Shown piece after piece: positions 42,726 through 52,288 of a stretch of 64,000 nt of DNA (the first letter of the stretch is position 1; each line of letters begins with the position of its first letter). The notes below the pieces were generated by a model that saw only the letters and a list, made by a program, of their open reading frames with translations, ran no database searches and was not told the origin of the DNA. The position numbers were made by a program, and so were the translations under genes. Origin of the DNA: Euryarchaeota archaeon UBA103. GTDB taxonomy: Archaea; Thermoplasmatota; Poseidoniia; Poseidoniales; Thalassarchaeaceae. The stretch lies in contig DAYH01000030.1 in the NCBI GenBank assembly GCA_002506825.1, forward strand, positions 17,491 to 81,490, written 5' to 3'.

Positions 42726-45700
42726 TTATTCCAGTGTAGAAATTTCTAATAATCGCGGCTCTGGAGTGCCTAGCTGCATTTCAGCTATAGCTTCTACTTC
42801 CATCTTAGCTCCAGCCATAGTAGTGACAAATGGAATATTGAGTTCTACGGCTAGTCTCCTCATCATATTGCCGTCCAGTACTGCCCCTCCTGTGGCAGTG
42901 GGGGTGTTGATAACTAGCTGAATCATTCCCCTTCTCATTAAATCGAGAGCATCGGGGGACTTCCTGTCTTCAATTCTATAGCATGTGTCGACATCCACTG
43001 ACCCGTTCTCTCTGAGTACAGAAGCAGTTCCAGGTGTGGCGTAAATCTTGAAGCCCATATCTTGCAGACGCTTTGCCAAAACAATTGTGCTTTTCTTGTC
43101 CTTATCCTTCACAGTGATATAGACTCCTCCAGAAGTAGGTACAGGGAGCTCTGTGGCCATCCTAGCTTTGAGATACGCGGCGGCTGGCCTCACGTGTGAC
43201 CCCATTACTTCCCCAGTTGATTTCATCTCGGGACCAGGTGCAGGATCTAGGCCTCTAAGTTTTATGAATGGGAAAACAGGTGCCTTAACAGATACTGCCT
43301 CGGTCTGAGGCTCGGGAATATCAAGTGATGATAATTTCTCCCCTAGAGCTACTCTTGCGGCAATTCTGGCTAGAGGTACTCCAGTGGCCTTAGCTACAAA
43401 GGGGAACGTTCTCGACCCTCTTGGATTAACTTCTAAGACAAATAATTCCTCATCCCTTATTGCGAATTGGATGTTATAACAACCCCTAATTCCTAATTCC
43501 AGACCAATAATAGTGGTCCATTCCTCTACTTGTGAAAGTACACTTTCAGGGATATTCTGAGGAGGGATAAAGCAGGTCGAGTCTCCTGAGTGAATGCCAG
43601 CCTCCTCCAGATGTTCCATAATAGCCCCGATTAGAACTTCTTCTCCATCGCAAACTGCATCGACATCGAGCTCTACTGCATTGCCCAGATACTCATCAAT
43701 GAGAAGTGGCCGATCAGGGGAAAGATATGCCTCACTCATGTATGTCTCTAACTGCCTATCATTGGATAATATCTCCATTCCCCTTCCCCCTAAGACATAA
43801 GACGGCCTAATGAGGACTGGGTATCCAATGGAAGATACTGCCTTTCTGACCCCTTCTGGATCTGTAGCAGTCATTCCCCTAGGCATCTTTAATTGACACC
43901 TCTCTGCAAAATCCTCGAATCTCTTCCTATCACTAGCCTCATCAACGGCCTCTGGAGTCGTTCCTTCGATAATCATGCTAAGACCCAATTTTTCTAAATG
44001 AGGTAGGCTGTCTGAAAGCGGCAAAGCCAGGTTTATAGCCGTCTGTCCCCCGAACTGGAGAAGAATTCCATGAGCTTTCTCTCGGAGTAAGATCTCGGAA
44101 ACTGATTCCAGATTAAGAGGATCGAAATATAGTCTATCACTGGTATCGAAATCAGTTGAAACTGTTTCTGGGTTGTTATTTATTATGATTGCTTCATGCC
44201 CCATTTCTCTTATTGCCCCTACTGCATGGACACACCCATAGTCAAACTCTATTCCTTGACCAATTCTGATAGGACCTGATCCAATAACGACTACTCTTTG
44301 CTTGGATTTGGTTTCTAGACCTGGAACTAAATCAACACCATTATCGCCGGTCCCTCCTTCATATGTCGAGTAGTAGTAAGGAGTAACTGCGGCGAACTCT
44401 GCCGCACAAGAATCAACCATTCTGAATCTCGGGTGGATGCTTAATTGATGCCTTCTGATTGTCACGGCGGCCTCTCCCCTTCCCGAGGGTAAATTCTTGA
44501 AGCCAGAGGGAGGGAATCCACAGAGGGCATCTGCAATGTGCAGATCGGTAAATCCCACTCCTTTCCATGATCTCATCTCAGCCTCTGGTATCTCTGAGGG
44601 CCGAAGTCCCATCTCGCCAGCAGCCCTAATCTCGGTCTCAACTGCAGCCATCTTCTCAAATCTATGTAAAAACCACCTAGTTACTCCTCCGGTTAGATCC
44701 CTAACATCCTCTAACGAATACCCTCTTCTGAATGCCTCCATGATTGCGGACATTCTCCTATCAGTGGGAACTCTCAGCCAATCTTCTAAAATCGCAGTGG
44801 GGAGTTCCTCCGAGGACCTCTCATCCATAGACTCGCCTCCGGAAGAGTCAGCCATAGTCAGCGGCCTTGGATGGGGTTTGCCATACTCTAAACTAGCCCA
44901 TGCCTTGAGGAAAGCCTCTTCGAAACATCTTCCAATTGCCATGACTTCCCCTGTAGACTTCATGGATGTCCCTATGGTTCTATCCGCTGTCCTAAATTTA
45001 TCAAATGGCCATCTGGGTATTTTCACGACACAGTAGTCCAATGTAGGTTCAAAAGCTGCAGTGGTCCCCCTTCCAGTTATTGGATTGGGAAGCTCATCTA
45101 GGGTATATCCAACAGCAATCAATGCGGCCATTCTAGCAATTGGATAACCTGTCGCCTTTGAAGCCAAGGCTGATGACCGGGATACTCTCGGATTGACTTC
45201 GATTACTCGGTACTGCCCTGTGGACTGCTGTACTGCGAACTGAACATTACAGCCCCCCTTGATATTCAGCCTTCTAATCAGCTTCAAAGCCGCATCCCTT
45301 AGCATCTGATGGTCCTGATCTGATAGTGTCTGTTGAGGGGCTACGACTACAGATTCACCTGTATGGACACCCATGGGATCTAGATTCTCCATAGTACATA
45401 CAATAATTGCATTATCAGCGGCATCTCTCATTACCTCATACTCGTGTTCTTGCCATCCTAGGATACTCACTTCGATCAGAACCTGCCCTATTGCTGATTG
45501 CAAAAGTCCCTGACTTGCAATTTCAACAAGCTCACCCTTGTTGAAAGCAGTACCGCCACCCAATCCCCCAAGAGTGAAAGCGGGACGGATCAAGAGGGGG
45601 TATTTTCCAATTTTTTCAGCAGCATCCAACACCTCGCTGATTGACGAACAGGCTACTGCCTCGCAAACTGGAAGATCAATACTCTCACATACTCTCTTGA

Positions 45701-46094
45701 AAAGATCCCTATCTTCGGCCTCATCTATAGATGCTAGATCGCATCCAATCAACTCTACACCTAACTCATCTAATGAACCATCCTTGGCCAATGCGGAAGC
45801 GATATTCAATGCTGTTTGACCTCCCATTCCTGCTAGAATTGCATCCGGTTTCTCAATCTCCAGAATTCTCTTAACGACCTCTGGAAGAAGTGGCTCGATG
45901 TATATCCTATCTGCCATTTCTGGATCATTCTGAATAGTTGCTGGATTGGAATTAATCAAAATTACTTCATATCCATCGTCTCTCAAAGCCCTGCATGCTT
46001 GCGACCCTGAAAAATCAAACTCAGCCGCCTGGCCAATCCTAATCGGTCCGCTTCCGAGAATCACTATTCTTGAGAGGTCGTTTCTTCGAGGCAC
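42726..46094 (-). CDS. carB: Carbamoyl-phosphate synthase, large subunit
   Basis: 1122 residues, slightly longer than the usual 1070. Two homologous ATP-grasp halves are evident (each opens with VxxxGSGPIRIGQ, at about 10-22 and about 604), followed by a C-terminal MGS-like allosteric domain (YITVKDKDKKSTIVLAKRL, then YATPGTASVL). Between the halves, the oligomerisation region contains a polar Ser/Glu-rich insertion (ADSSGGESMDERSSEEL). The enzyme makes carbamoyl phosphate for pyrimidine and arginine synthesis. The ATG shares its first base with the carA stop codon (TAATG-type coupling). Confidence 0.95.
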   Translation of the reverse strand: MPRRNDLSRIVILGSGPIRIGQAAEFDFSGSQACRALRDDGYEVILINSNPATIQNDPEMADRIYIEPLLPEVVKRILEIEKPDAILAGMGGQTALNIASALAKDGSLDELGVELIGCDLASIDEAEDRDLFKRVCESIDLPVCEAVACSSISEVLDAAEKIGKYPLLIRPAFTLGGLGGGTAFNKGELVEIASQGLLQSAIGQVLIEVSILGWQEHEYEVMRDAADNAIIVCTMENLDPMGVHTGESVVVAPQQTLSDQDHQMLRDAALKLIRRLNIKGGCNVQFAVQQSTGQYRVIEVNPRVSRSSALASKATGYPIARMAALIAVGYTLDELPNPITGRGTTAAFEPTLDYCVVKIPRWPFDKFRTADRTIGTSMKSTGEVMAIGRCFEEAFLKAWASLEYGKPHPRPLTMADSSGGESMDERSSEELPTAILEDWLRVPTDRRMSAIMEAFRRGYSLEDVRDLTGGVTRWFLHRFEKMAAVETEIRAAGEMGLRPSEIPEAEMRSWKGVGFTDLHIADALCGFPPSGFKNLPSGRGEAAVTIRRHQLSIHPRFRMVDSCAAEFAAVTPYYYSTYEGGTGDNGVDLVPGLETKSKQRVVVIGSGPIRIGQGIEFDYGCVHAVGAIREMGHEAIIINNNPETVSTDFDTSDRLYFDPLNLESVSEILLREKAHGILLQFGGQTAINLALPLSDSLPHLEKLGLSMIIEGTTPEAVDEASDRKRFEDFAERCQLKMPRGMTATDPEGVRKAVSSIGYPVLIRPSYVLGGRGMEILSNDRQLETYMSEAYLSPDRPLLIDEYLGNAVELDVDAVCDGEEVLIGAIMEHLEEAGIHSGDSTCFIPPQNIPESVLSQVEEWTTIIGLELGIRGCYNIQFAIRDEELFVLEVNPRGSRTFPFVAKATGVPLARIAARVALGEKLSSLDIPEPQTEAVSVKAPVFPFIKLRGLDPAPGPEMKSTGEVMGSHVRPAAAYLKARMATELPVPTSGGVYITVKDKDKKSTIVLAKRLQDMGFKIYATPGTASVLRENGSVDVDTCYRIEDRKSPDALDLMRRGMIQLVINTPTATGGAVLDGNMMRRLAVELNIPFVTTMAGAKMEVEAIAEMQLGTPEPRLLEISTLE

Positions 46095-47428
46095 TAATCT
46101 CCACCTCTCCCTATGATGGCTGGTTGTGGATCTCCAGACAGATGATCGGCAACTATCTCGGCAAATCTGTCGAAGAGCGGAGATGCATCATGCGGCCCTG
46201 GGCAAGCCTCGGGATGAAACTGGATGGTGAATGCCGGTTTACCGACTAGATCGAGTCCCTCCACAGTCTTGTCATTGGCATTTACATGCCTAACTGTAAA
46301 TTCAGCCTCTAAAATATTACTTCCTGAATCGGAGCAAGTCCCTGATGGATGTGGTGCTAGCATTCCTTTACTGGGATCTTCTACGGCGAAACCATGATTT
46401 TGACTGGTTATGTTTACCTTACCAGTTACTAAATCTACAACAGGTTGATTGGATCCACGATGGCCGTATCTGAGCTTGTATGTCCTCAGTCCTGCGGCGA
46501 GACCCATCAGCTGGTGGCCCAAACAAATTCCCATTACTGGCATATCTGATCTAACTGCCGCCGCGAGTGATTCTCTAGCGATTGTAGCTGTCCCGTTGTG
46601 AGCTGGGTCTCCTGGGCCGTTAGATGCGAAGAGGGCGTCTGGCTTCCAGTCGTCGATTATCTCTTGGAATGGCATAGAAGCAGGGCACCAGACCACCTCA
46701 AATCTTCTACAGAGCTCCCTGATGATGTTATACTTGATTCCACAATCCAGCACTGCCAATCGAGGTAAGCTTTGGCCCCTGTCATCTGTAGCTCCCGGAT
46801 TTGCAATTACTGGCTCATCTATAGTTACTGACTTTACCAAATCTTCATGGTCAGGAGGAGTCATTTTTGACAGTAATCTTTCCATCTCACTGACCTTATC
46901 GGCAGGTCCAAAAACACATAACAAAGTCCCATATTCCCTAACTCTTCTTGTTAGATCCCTAGTATCTACTCCTTGAATTCCGGGGACTCCATGGGATAAT
47001 AGTAAATCATGAATACTGCCAACAGAATCCCTATGATCGGGAATAGGCATCATCTGTTTGCATACTACTCCTCTGGGGTGTACTCTCGAAGACTCTGAGA
47101 TTTGAGGTATTATCCCATAATTGCCCAACAAAGGCCATGTGAAAGTTAGGACTTGGCCAGCGAAAGAGGGATCGGTCAAGCTCTCCTGATAACCAGCCAT
47201 ACCGGTTGTGAAAACCAACTCTCCCTGAGCAATCGTTTCAGCACCAAAAAGAACTCCGTTGTATCTGGTTCCATCCGCCAGGATTAACAATCCTGGGGCC
47301 TCACTGGGAGGGTTTCTGCTCTGTGAACCAACTAGTCCATCTGCAGCATCTGGGAAAATCGGCGGGTCTGAAACTCCCGGAATACCCGCTCCGGGAATGA
47401 AGCCGCGTTGCGGTCCCGACTCCGACAT
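46094..47428 (-). CDS. carA: Carbamoyl-phosphate synthase, small (glutaminase) subunit
   Basis: 444 residues from the ATG at 47428; a TTG at 47434 is less likely, and a TATA-like GATTAAG about 28 bases before the ATG suggests a leaderless message. The N-terminal domain (ADGTRYNGVLFGAE, FTTGMAGYQESLTDPSF) precedes a class I glutamine amidotransferase domain: the nucleophile Cys in MGICLGHQLMG and the His-Glu pair in FHPEACPGP. It supplies ammonia to CarB. It carries an N-terminal extension of about 45 residues rich in Pro and Gly compared with E. coli CarA. Confidence 0.95.
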   Translation of the reverse strand: MSESGPQRGFIPGAGIPGVSDPPIFPDAADGLVGSQSRNPPSEAPGLLILADGTRYNGVLFGAETIAQGELVFTTGMAGYQESLTDPSFAGQVLTFTWPLLGNYGIIPQISESSRVHPRGVVCKQMMPIPDHRDSVGSIHDLLLSHGVPGIQGVDTRDLTRRVREYGTLLCVFGPADKVSEMERLLSKMTPPDHEDLVKSVTIDEPVIANPGATDDRGQSLPRLAVLDCGIKYNIIRELCRRFEVVWCPASMPFQEIIDDWKPDALFASNGPGDPAHNGTATIARESLAAAVRSDMPVMGICLGHQLMGLAAGLRTYKLRYGHRGSNQPVVDLVTGKVNITSQNHGFAVEDPSKGMLAPHPSGTCSDSGSNILEAEFTVRHVNANDKTVEGLDLVGKPAFTIQFHPEACPGPHDASPLFDRFAEIVADHLSGDPQPAIIGRGGD

Positions 47429-47481
47429 CAGCAAAGCTGCACAAATACGTCACTTAATCATTGATGAAGAAATATACATTT

Positions 47482-48039
47482 TCACTTATTGTCTTCGTTT
47501 GTAACTAGTACCTTTCCATCCTCACTGGGTATAACTGAAACGGACCCTCCAGAAAAATCCTCAGGTCCCTGCGGGCCTAGATATGAGTTCAGAAATACAG
47601 CAAGTGCGGCAACCTCTGAATGGGGTTGATTGCCTACTGCGACATTGTAATTGGCTAGCCCGAATAACTCGCCGGGGACCTTTGTCCCACCTACGACGAT
47701 GACGACATCGCCCTCTGAGGGAATATTATTTGTTATCTCGTTCCAAGGCTTCCCATACATGGTAAGATGAACAATTGTCCCTCCTGACTTTGAGAATGAC
47801 CTAAGCCACCTCATGGGCCTGCTCTCGTAGCTACATTCGAACTCTCCTCCGAATCTAGAGGTAACTGATCTCCATGTTTCTATGGGAGTAGGGTCGTCAT
47901 CTCCGGATAGTATTACTTGATCGGCACCAAATGCTCTGGCGGTCAGTCCCAAGTGGGAGGTCATCCTCTTGTCTCTATCTACTCTGTGCCCCAATCTCAG
48001 GACAGATACTTTCAGAGCTGGGTCATCCGTCATGGTCAC
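47482..48039 (-). CDS. tRNA (cytidine-56)-2'-O-methyltransferase, aTrm56
   Basis: 185 residues, SPOUT superfamily. VSVLRLGHRVDRDKRMTSHLGLTARAFGA is the archaeal Trm56 signature; the knot region follows with TIVHLTMYGKP and VVIVVGGTKVPGELF and NVAVGNQPHSEVAALAVFL. It methylates C56 in the T loop of archaeal tRNAs. The ATG overlaps the stop codon of the upstream membrane protein gene by four bases, and carA follows after 53 bases. Confidence 0.92.
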   Translation of the reverse strand: MTMTDDPALKVSVLRLGHRVDRDKRMTSHLGLTARAFGADQVILSGDDDPTPIETWRSVTSRFGGEFECSYESRPMRWLRSFSKSGGTIVHLTMYGKPWNEITNNIPSEGDVVIVVGGTKVPGELFGLANYNVAVGNQPHSEVAALAVFLNSYLGPQGPEDFSGGSVSVIPSEDGKVLVTNEDNK

Positions 48040-48707
48040 CCCAGTGGAGGAATTCCTTCTTCATTTGTAATTGGGCTATCCTGAATAGGGGCTGTAGGAA
48101 ATAAATCCACGCCCATATTCATCATCGTACTCCTGACCCATTGAAGAAGAATCGCGTCCCAGAAGAATGTTGTTGCCATGCCCACCATTATTGCCATTGC
48201 CACTAGTCTTCCTGAAGCGAATATTGCTACTTGCATTTCTATTTCCGAGCCTATAACGGTATTACCTAGTGGTTCCAGAATGTAGAACATAATTATCACA
48301 ATAAGAATACCTCCAATATTATTGAGGATTGCATTTCCTGTTTCCCTGCCTACTGACATGATAAAAGTGGCCGCCAAGGCCAAAAAAGGTATGATTATAC
48401 TTATTTCCCTGAATGTGAACTCCCCAATCAGAGATATTGGGATATCGGCATCTCCTAGTGAGGATCCTCCTTTGTCCACAGATATCCACCAGAAGACAGC
48501 AGTCATAGAGGCTAGAGCTCCGGACACTAAGCCTCTGAAACTAATCATTTCCCTGATATCGTGACGATCCGCAGGCTGGAGCCTCTGTATAATCGACTCC
48601 ATTAATTCCAGTGATTCGCTAGTCGGACCCTCGGGGGCATCAGATTGCTGCATATTGCCCATATGGGCATTTAGGGCCTCTTCAGAACCTTGGTCCCCCA
48701 TCACCAT
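48036..48707 (-). CDS. Integral membrane protein, four helices, unknown
   Basis: 223 residues. A polar N-terminus of about 55 residues (with QRLQPADRHDIREMISFR) precedes four predicted membrane helices (about 59-77, 97-117, 127-149, 160-183) and a short proline-rich tail. No family recognised. The ATG at 48707 is about 27 bases from the TATA-like GCTTTATG on its strand, so translation may be leaderless. It is the first gene of a unit with aTrm56. Confidence 0.65.
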   Translation of the reverse strand: MVMGDQGSEEALNAHMGNMQQSDAPEGPTSESLELMESIIQRLQPADRHDIREMISFRGLVSGALASMTAVFWWISVDKGGSSLGDADIPISLIGEFTFREISIIIPFLALAATFIMSVGRETGNAILNNIGGILIVIIMFYILEPLGNTVIGSEIEMQVAIFASGRLVAMAIMVGMATTFFWDAILLQWVRSTMMNMGVDLFPTAPIQDSPITNEEGIPPLG

Positions 48708-48727
48708 CGCTGTAATGCGACTCGGTC

Positions 48728-48740
48728 ACATCATAAAGCA
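48728..48740. promoter_or_regulatory. Shared TATA element for the divergent folP and membrane-protein genes
   Basis: ACATCATAAAGCA reads as CATAAAGC on the plus strand, about 28 bases before the folP ATG at 48763, and as GCTTTATG on the minus strand, about 27 bases before the ATG at 48707. One A/T core could therefore serve both directions, with both messages leaderless. Confidence 0.4.
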
Positions 48741-48762
48741 TGCGTCGAATGGCGTACCGTAC

Positions 48763-49596
48763 ATGCCCGACTGGCGACCTAAACTCAGATGCCGCGATGA
48801 TGGGAATCCTAGAATTATGGGTATTCTCAATATTACCCCGGATTCCTTTCACGGGCAATCCAGATATGAAACGGTAGAGATTGCAACTCAGGCCGCCATT
48901 TCCATGGCGATGAATGGAGCTGATTGGATAGATGTAGGGGGAGAGTCGACTAGGCCGGGATCGCGGGCAGTATTGCCTGAGGAGGAGGAGTCTAGAGTGG
49001 TACCAGTCATTCAGTCGATAAGGGACGAATTACCCGATATAGGAATCTCAATAGATACTAGGAGGTCTTCAGTGGCAATCTCTTCTTTAGAGGCAGGGGC
49101 TGACATGATCAATGACGTTTCATCGCTAGGGGATCCGGAGATGTCGAAGGTAATAGTAGAATCTGGATGTCCCGTCTGCCTGATGCACATGAAGGGAATT
49201 CCTGAAAATATGCAAAAAAACCCAAATTACTCTGAAGTGGTTTCTGAAGTCAGGAGGCATTTGGCTGACTCCTCGTCGAAGCTAAATCTTCTGGGAGTGG
49301 ATAACTCTAGAATTGTTGTTGATCCGGGGATTGGTTTTGGGAAGCTCCTGAAACATAATTTATCACTACTGTCAGCTGGTAGGCAGATTTTGCCTAGTGA
49401 TGATATGGGGCTGATGTGGGGAGTAAGTAGAAAAAGTATGTTCGCTGATCTTCTGGGAAGGGATTCTACTGCGGATAGACTTGCAGGAAGCCTTGGGGTC
49501 GCTTCAAAAGCACGTAGCTATGGTGTTGATATTATCAGGGTCCACGATGTCGCAGAGCATGAGGACCTGTTTTCCACGATTAACTCTCTGAGGTGA
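48763..49596 (+). CDS. folP: Dihydropteroate synthase
   Basis: 277 residues from the ATG at 48763, which fits the family start and a TATA-like element 28 bases upstream; an earlier ATG at 48715 lies between the divergent promoters. IMGILNITPDSFHGQSRY, DWIDVGGESTRPGSR, ISIDTRRSSVA, ADMINDVSS, CLMHMKGIPENMQ and DPGIGFGK with GVSRKSMF and RLAGSLGVASKA are the complete set of DHPS motifs. It joins pterin pyrophosphate to para-aminobenzoate. Together with folB and the PTR1-like SDR at 17-18 kb it indicates de novo folate synthesis rather than only methanopterin-type chemistry. Confidence 0.94.
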   Translation: MPDWRPKLRCRDDGNPRIMGILNITPDSFHGQSRYETVEIATQAAISMAMNGADWIDVGGESTRPGSRAVLPEEEESRVVPVIQSIRDELPDIGISIDTRRSSVAISSLEAGADMINDVSSLGDPEMSKVIVESGCPVCLMHMKGIPENMQKNPNYSEVVSEVRRHLADSSSKLNLLGVDNSRIVVDPGIGFGKLLKHNLSLLSAGRQILPSDDMGLMWGVSRKSMFADLLGRDSTADRLAGSLGVASKARSYGVDIIRVHDVAEHEDLFSTINSLR

Positions 49597-49600
49597 AGTT

Positions 49601-50773
49601 TTGACTGAGGGCGGCAATAATATTATCGACGTCTCTCCTGATTTGAGGCTCATAGGCACTGCACATGTCAGTACCAAATCTGTAGAGATCGTCAAAGAGC
49701 AAATTGCTGAATATGAACCAGATATTGTCGCTGTTGAGCTGTGTAATTCGAGGCTTTCCTCACTTAAAGAACCTGAATCATTAGATTCGGATGATTTATT
49801 GAAAATAATCAAGGACGGGAGATCTCCAATGATTCTCCTACAATCGGCATTGGCCGCTCAGCAAAGAAAAATGGGATTGAGCACAGGGGAAAAGCCGGGT
49901 GCTGAGCTTCTAGTAGCGGTGAACAGCGCGGAAAGCTCGAATATTCCAGTTGAAATGATTGATAGAGACATAGTAATCACACTTAGAAGGGCCTGGCATA
50001 GAATGGGAATTTTTGAGAAATGGAGAGTGCTCAGTACCCTTCTCTGGGACGACCAAGAAGAGGATGATGAATTATCCATTGATGAGATCTTGGGAGACTC
50101 AGATATGTTGAGTAGGATGATGGAAGATGCAAGAGAGGTAGCTCCGGGGGCTGGAGAGGTCCTTATTGATGAGAGAGATGCCTATCTAGCTGGTAGGATA
50201 CAGCAGATTAGTGGCAAGGGAAAAATTTTGGCGGTTGTTGGGGCTGGTCATCTGGAGGGCATTGTCAATAATCTCAATAGGCCATCAGAGAAAGTAGTTA
50301 CAAGGCTGAATGATCTCAGTACGGGGCCGCCGAAGAAGATATGGCCGAAAGTAATAATGGCGGCCATACCACTTTTCCTGTTCGGATCAATAGGGTATAT
50401 GGCATATAATGGCGAGATGGATGATATTAGGCAGACTGCTGAGACGTGGCTGATACTCAATGCCGTACTTGCGGGACTTGGCGTGTTGTTAGCCAGAGGG
50501 CATCCTCTGTCGATTTTAGCTGGTGCATTGGCCTCTCCTATCACTTCACTTAATCCAGCACTTGCCGCAGGGTGGTTCGCGGGGTACACACAACTGAAGG
50601 TTGCATCGCCGACTGGAAAAGATGCACAGGATTTCCTTAAACTAGACGATTTCTCCCTTTTCTGGAATAATAGGGTTGGAAGGGTACTAATGGTCACAGC
50701 TCTGGGAAATTTAGGTTCGAGTGTTGGTGCATGGCTAGCTGGTGGTGCCATATTCATGCAACTTTTCAGCTAA
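49601..50773 (+). CDS. TraB/PrgY-family membrane protein
   Basis: 390 residues from TTG at 49601 with GAGGTGA four to five bases upstream. The N-terminal domain has RLIGTAHVSTKSVEIVKEQI and VAVELCNSRLSSL, then ERDAYLAGRIQ and VVGAGHLEGI: the GxxH, E and GxxH motifs of the TraB family, thought to be metal-dependent and EreA/ChaN-like. The C-terminal part holds about four membrane helices (245-263, 277-297, 300-325, 364-388). PrgY relatives inhibit peptide pheromone, but archaeal function is unknown. It starts four bases after folP and its stop overlaps the convergent DUF2061 gene. Confidence 0.88.
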   Translation: MTEGGNNIIDVSPDLRLIGTAHVSTKSVEIVKEQIAEYEPDIVAVELCNSRLSSLKEPESLDSDDLLKIIKDGRSPMILLQSALAAQQRKMGLSTGEKPGAELLVAVNSAESSNIPVEMIDRDIVITLRRAWHRMGIFEKWRVLSTLLWDDQEEDDELSIDEILGDSDMLSRMMEDAREVAPGAGEVLIDERDAYLAGRIQQISGKGKILAVVGAGHLEGIVNNLNRPSEKVVTRLNDLSTGPPKKIWPKVIMAAIPLFLFGSIGYMAYNGEMDDIRQTAETWLILNAVLAGLGVLLARGHPLSILAGALASPITSLNPALAAGWFAGYTQLKVASPTGKDAQDFLKLDDFSLFWNNRVGRVLMVTALGNLGSSVGAWLAGGAIFMQLFS

Positions 50774-50976
50774 TTTTCTTGTCCCCACTCGAGAGAGCTC
50801 CATCCCCTTTCATGCACATAGTAAAGTACCAACTTAGTAACTACTTCTAATCCTGCAATTGATGCCGCTATCAATTGATCGGATGTAAATATCCATGCAA
50901 TGATGAAAGTATCAGTAGTAGCGATAACTCTCCATGATATGGTCTTAGCCAAACTACGTTTTTTTGTTGCGGACAT
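50770..50976 (-). CDS. DUF2061 small membrane protein
   Basis: 68 residues from the ATG at 50976 (an in-frame ATG at 50988 is also possible). KRSLAKTISWRVIATTDTFIIAWIFT and a second helix ending KLVLYYVHERGWSS are the DUF2061 pattern of two membrane helices; in other genomes the domain is found alone or fused to sulfate/adenylyl-sulfate kinase proteins. Stop codons of this gene and the convergent TraB gene overlap by four bases. Function unknown. Confidence 0.85.
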   Translation of the reverse strand: MSATKKRSLAKTISWRVIATTDTFIIAWIFTSDQLIAASIAGLEVVTKLVLYYVHERGWSSLEWGQEN

Positions 50977-51002
50977 AGGGAACACCATGGACAGTCATAA
51001 AA

Positions 51003-52241
51003 TTACTTAATCGCCTCGATTACAACCGCTATCCCTTGCCCGCCACCTATGCATGCTGTAGCGATGCCGTATCTCCCCCCTCTTCTTCTGAGTTCTAATG
51101 AGAGAGTCAAAAGGAGTCTTGTTCCCGTAGCTGCGAGGGGATGACCAAGTCCGACTGCCCCTCCGTTAACATTTACCTTTGAGGGATCTATACCCAGATC
51201 TTTGATGCAGGCCACACATTGTCCAGCGAAGGCCTCGTTGATCTCCCAAAGATCAATATCCTCGACTTTTAGCCCTGCCTTCTGCAGGGCTAGATTGCTA
51301 CTTGGAACAGGTCCGTGAGCCATGATTTTAGGATCGATCCCTACTATTCCCCATGATACTATTCGGGAAAGGGGCGAATCTCCATCTGACTTAGCCCTTG
51401 CACCTGACTTTACAACAACTGCGGCCGCACCGTCAACTACCCCGGAGGCATTTCCGGCGGTTACAAGAGAGTCGGGGCCAAAGTGCGTCCTAAGTCCGGA
51501 TAGAGATTCGATCGTTGTCCCTAGGACCACGTGATCATCGTGAGATGCGTCCAATACCCCTTGTGGAGTGGACACCTCCACTACTTCTTCATCCCAGACT
51601 CCATTTCGGATGCTCTCCTCAGTCTTCTGGTGACTCATGGCTGCGAAATTATCTGCATCCTCTCTGGAAACTTCAAGCATCTTACAAAGTTCGTCACTGG
51701 TTTGAGCCATGAAATAACCACATACATCATCTCTCAGATTGGTAAAGAAGTAATCTTCCATATCACGAGGAATCTCTTCACCTTTTCTCGGTGGCCTTCC
51801 TAACTTGTAGGAGGTCCTCTCATCTCTAAGGACATGTGGCGCTTGGCTAAGATTCTCCATACCGCCAGCTACTACTGTCTCAGCCTCCCCAAGCATTATC
51901 ATCTGTGCCGCCGATACTACGGATTGAGCCCCACTTCCGCAGAGTCTGTTGAGAGTCAGCATAGGGACCTGATGAGGTATACCGGACAATAATCCGGCCC
52001 TCCTGGCACCGAAAATAGCCTGAGATGACGTCTGCAGAGCATGCCCCATTATGACGTGGTCTACTTCTGATGGTTCGGTACCGGTCTTCTCCAGTGCGCC
52101 CTTGATTGCTATTGACCCCAATTCCTCAGCACTGATTGAAGCCAATCTTCCTCCTTGTCCGCCGTCTCCTCTTTTTCCACCCAGCCACTCGCAGAAAGGC
52201 GTCCTGGCGCCGCCTACAATGACTACATCGTTATCTTCCAT
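51003..52241 (-). CDS. Acetyl-CoA acetyltransferase (thiolase)
   Basis: 412 residues. The nucleophile cysteine is in LNRLCGSGAQSVVSAAQMI, followed by AGGMENLSQAPH, EINEAFAGQCVACI, NVNGGAVGLGHPLAATGTRLLL and the second catalytic cysteine in ATACIGGGQGIAVV. All these mark a type II biosynthetic or degradative thiolase of the bacterial/mitochondrial kind, distinct from the archaeal mevalonate-pathway thiolase that pairs with HMG-CoA synthase. It likely works in fatty-acid or short-chain acyl-CoA breakdown. It is followed upstream by the flotillin gene on the same strand. Confidence 0.94.
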   Translation of the reverse strand: MEDNDVVIVGGARTPFCEWLGGKRGDGGQGGRLASISAEELGSIAIKGALEKTGTEPSEVDHVIMGHALQTSSQAIFGARRAGLLSGIPHQVPMLTLNRLCGSGAQSVVSAAQMIMLGEAETVVAGGMENLSQAPHVLRDERTSYKLGRPPRKGEEIPRDMEDYFFTNLRDDVCGYFMAQTSDELCKMLEVSREDADNFAAMSHQKTEESIRNGVWDEEVVEVSTPQGVLDASHDDHVVLGTTIESLSGLRTHFGPDSLVTAGNASGVVDGAAAVVVKSGARAKSDGDSPLSRIVSWGIVGIDPKIMAHGPVPSSNLALQKAGLKVEDIDLWEINEAFAGQCVACIKDLGIDPSKVNVNGGAVGLGHPLAATGTRLLLTLSLELRRRGGRYGIATACIGGGQGIAVVIEAIK

Positions 52242-52288
52242 GCATGACGCATGGGGATGGTGCTCAAGAGTCTGACTATTGGTCGCCT

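Noticed and set aside
44497..45036. 179-aa plus-strand frame within carB
   Set aside because: Antisense to conserved carbamoyl-phosphate synthase sequence; no family features.
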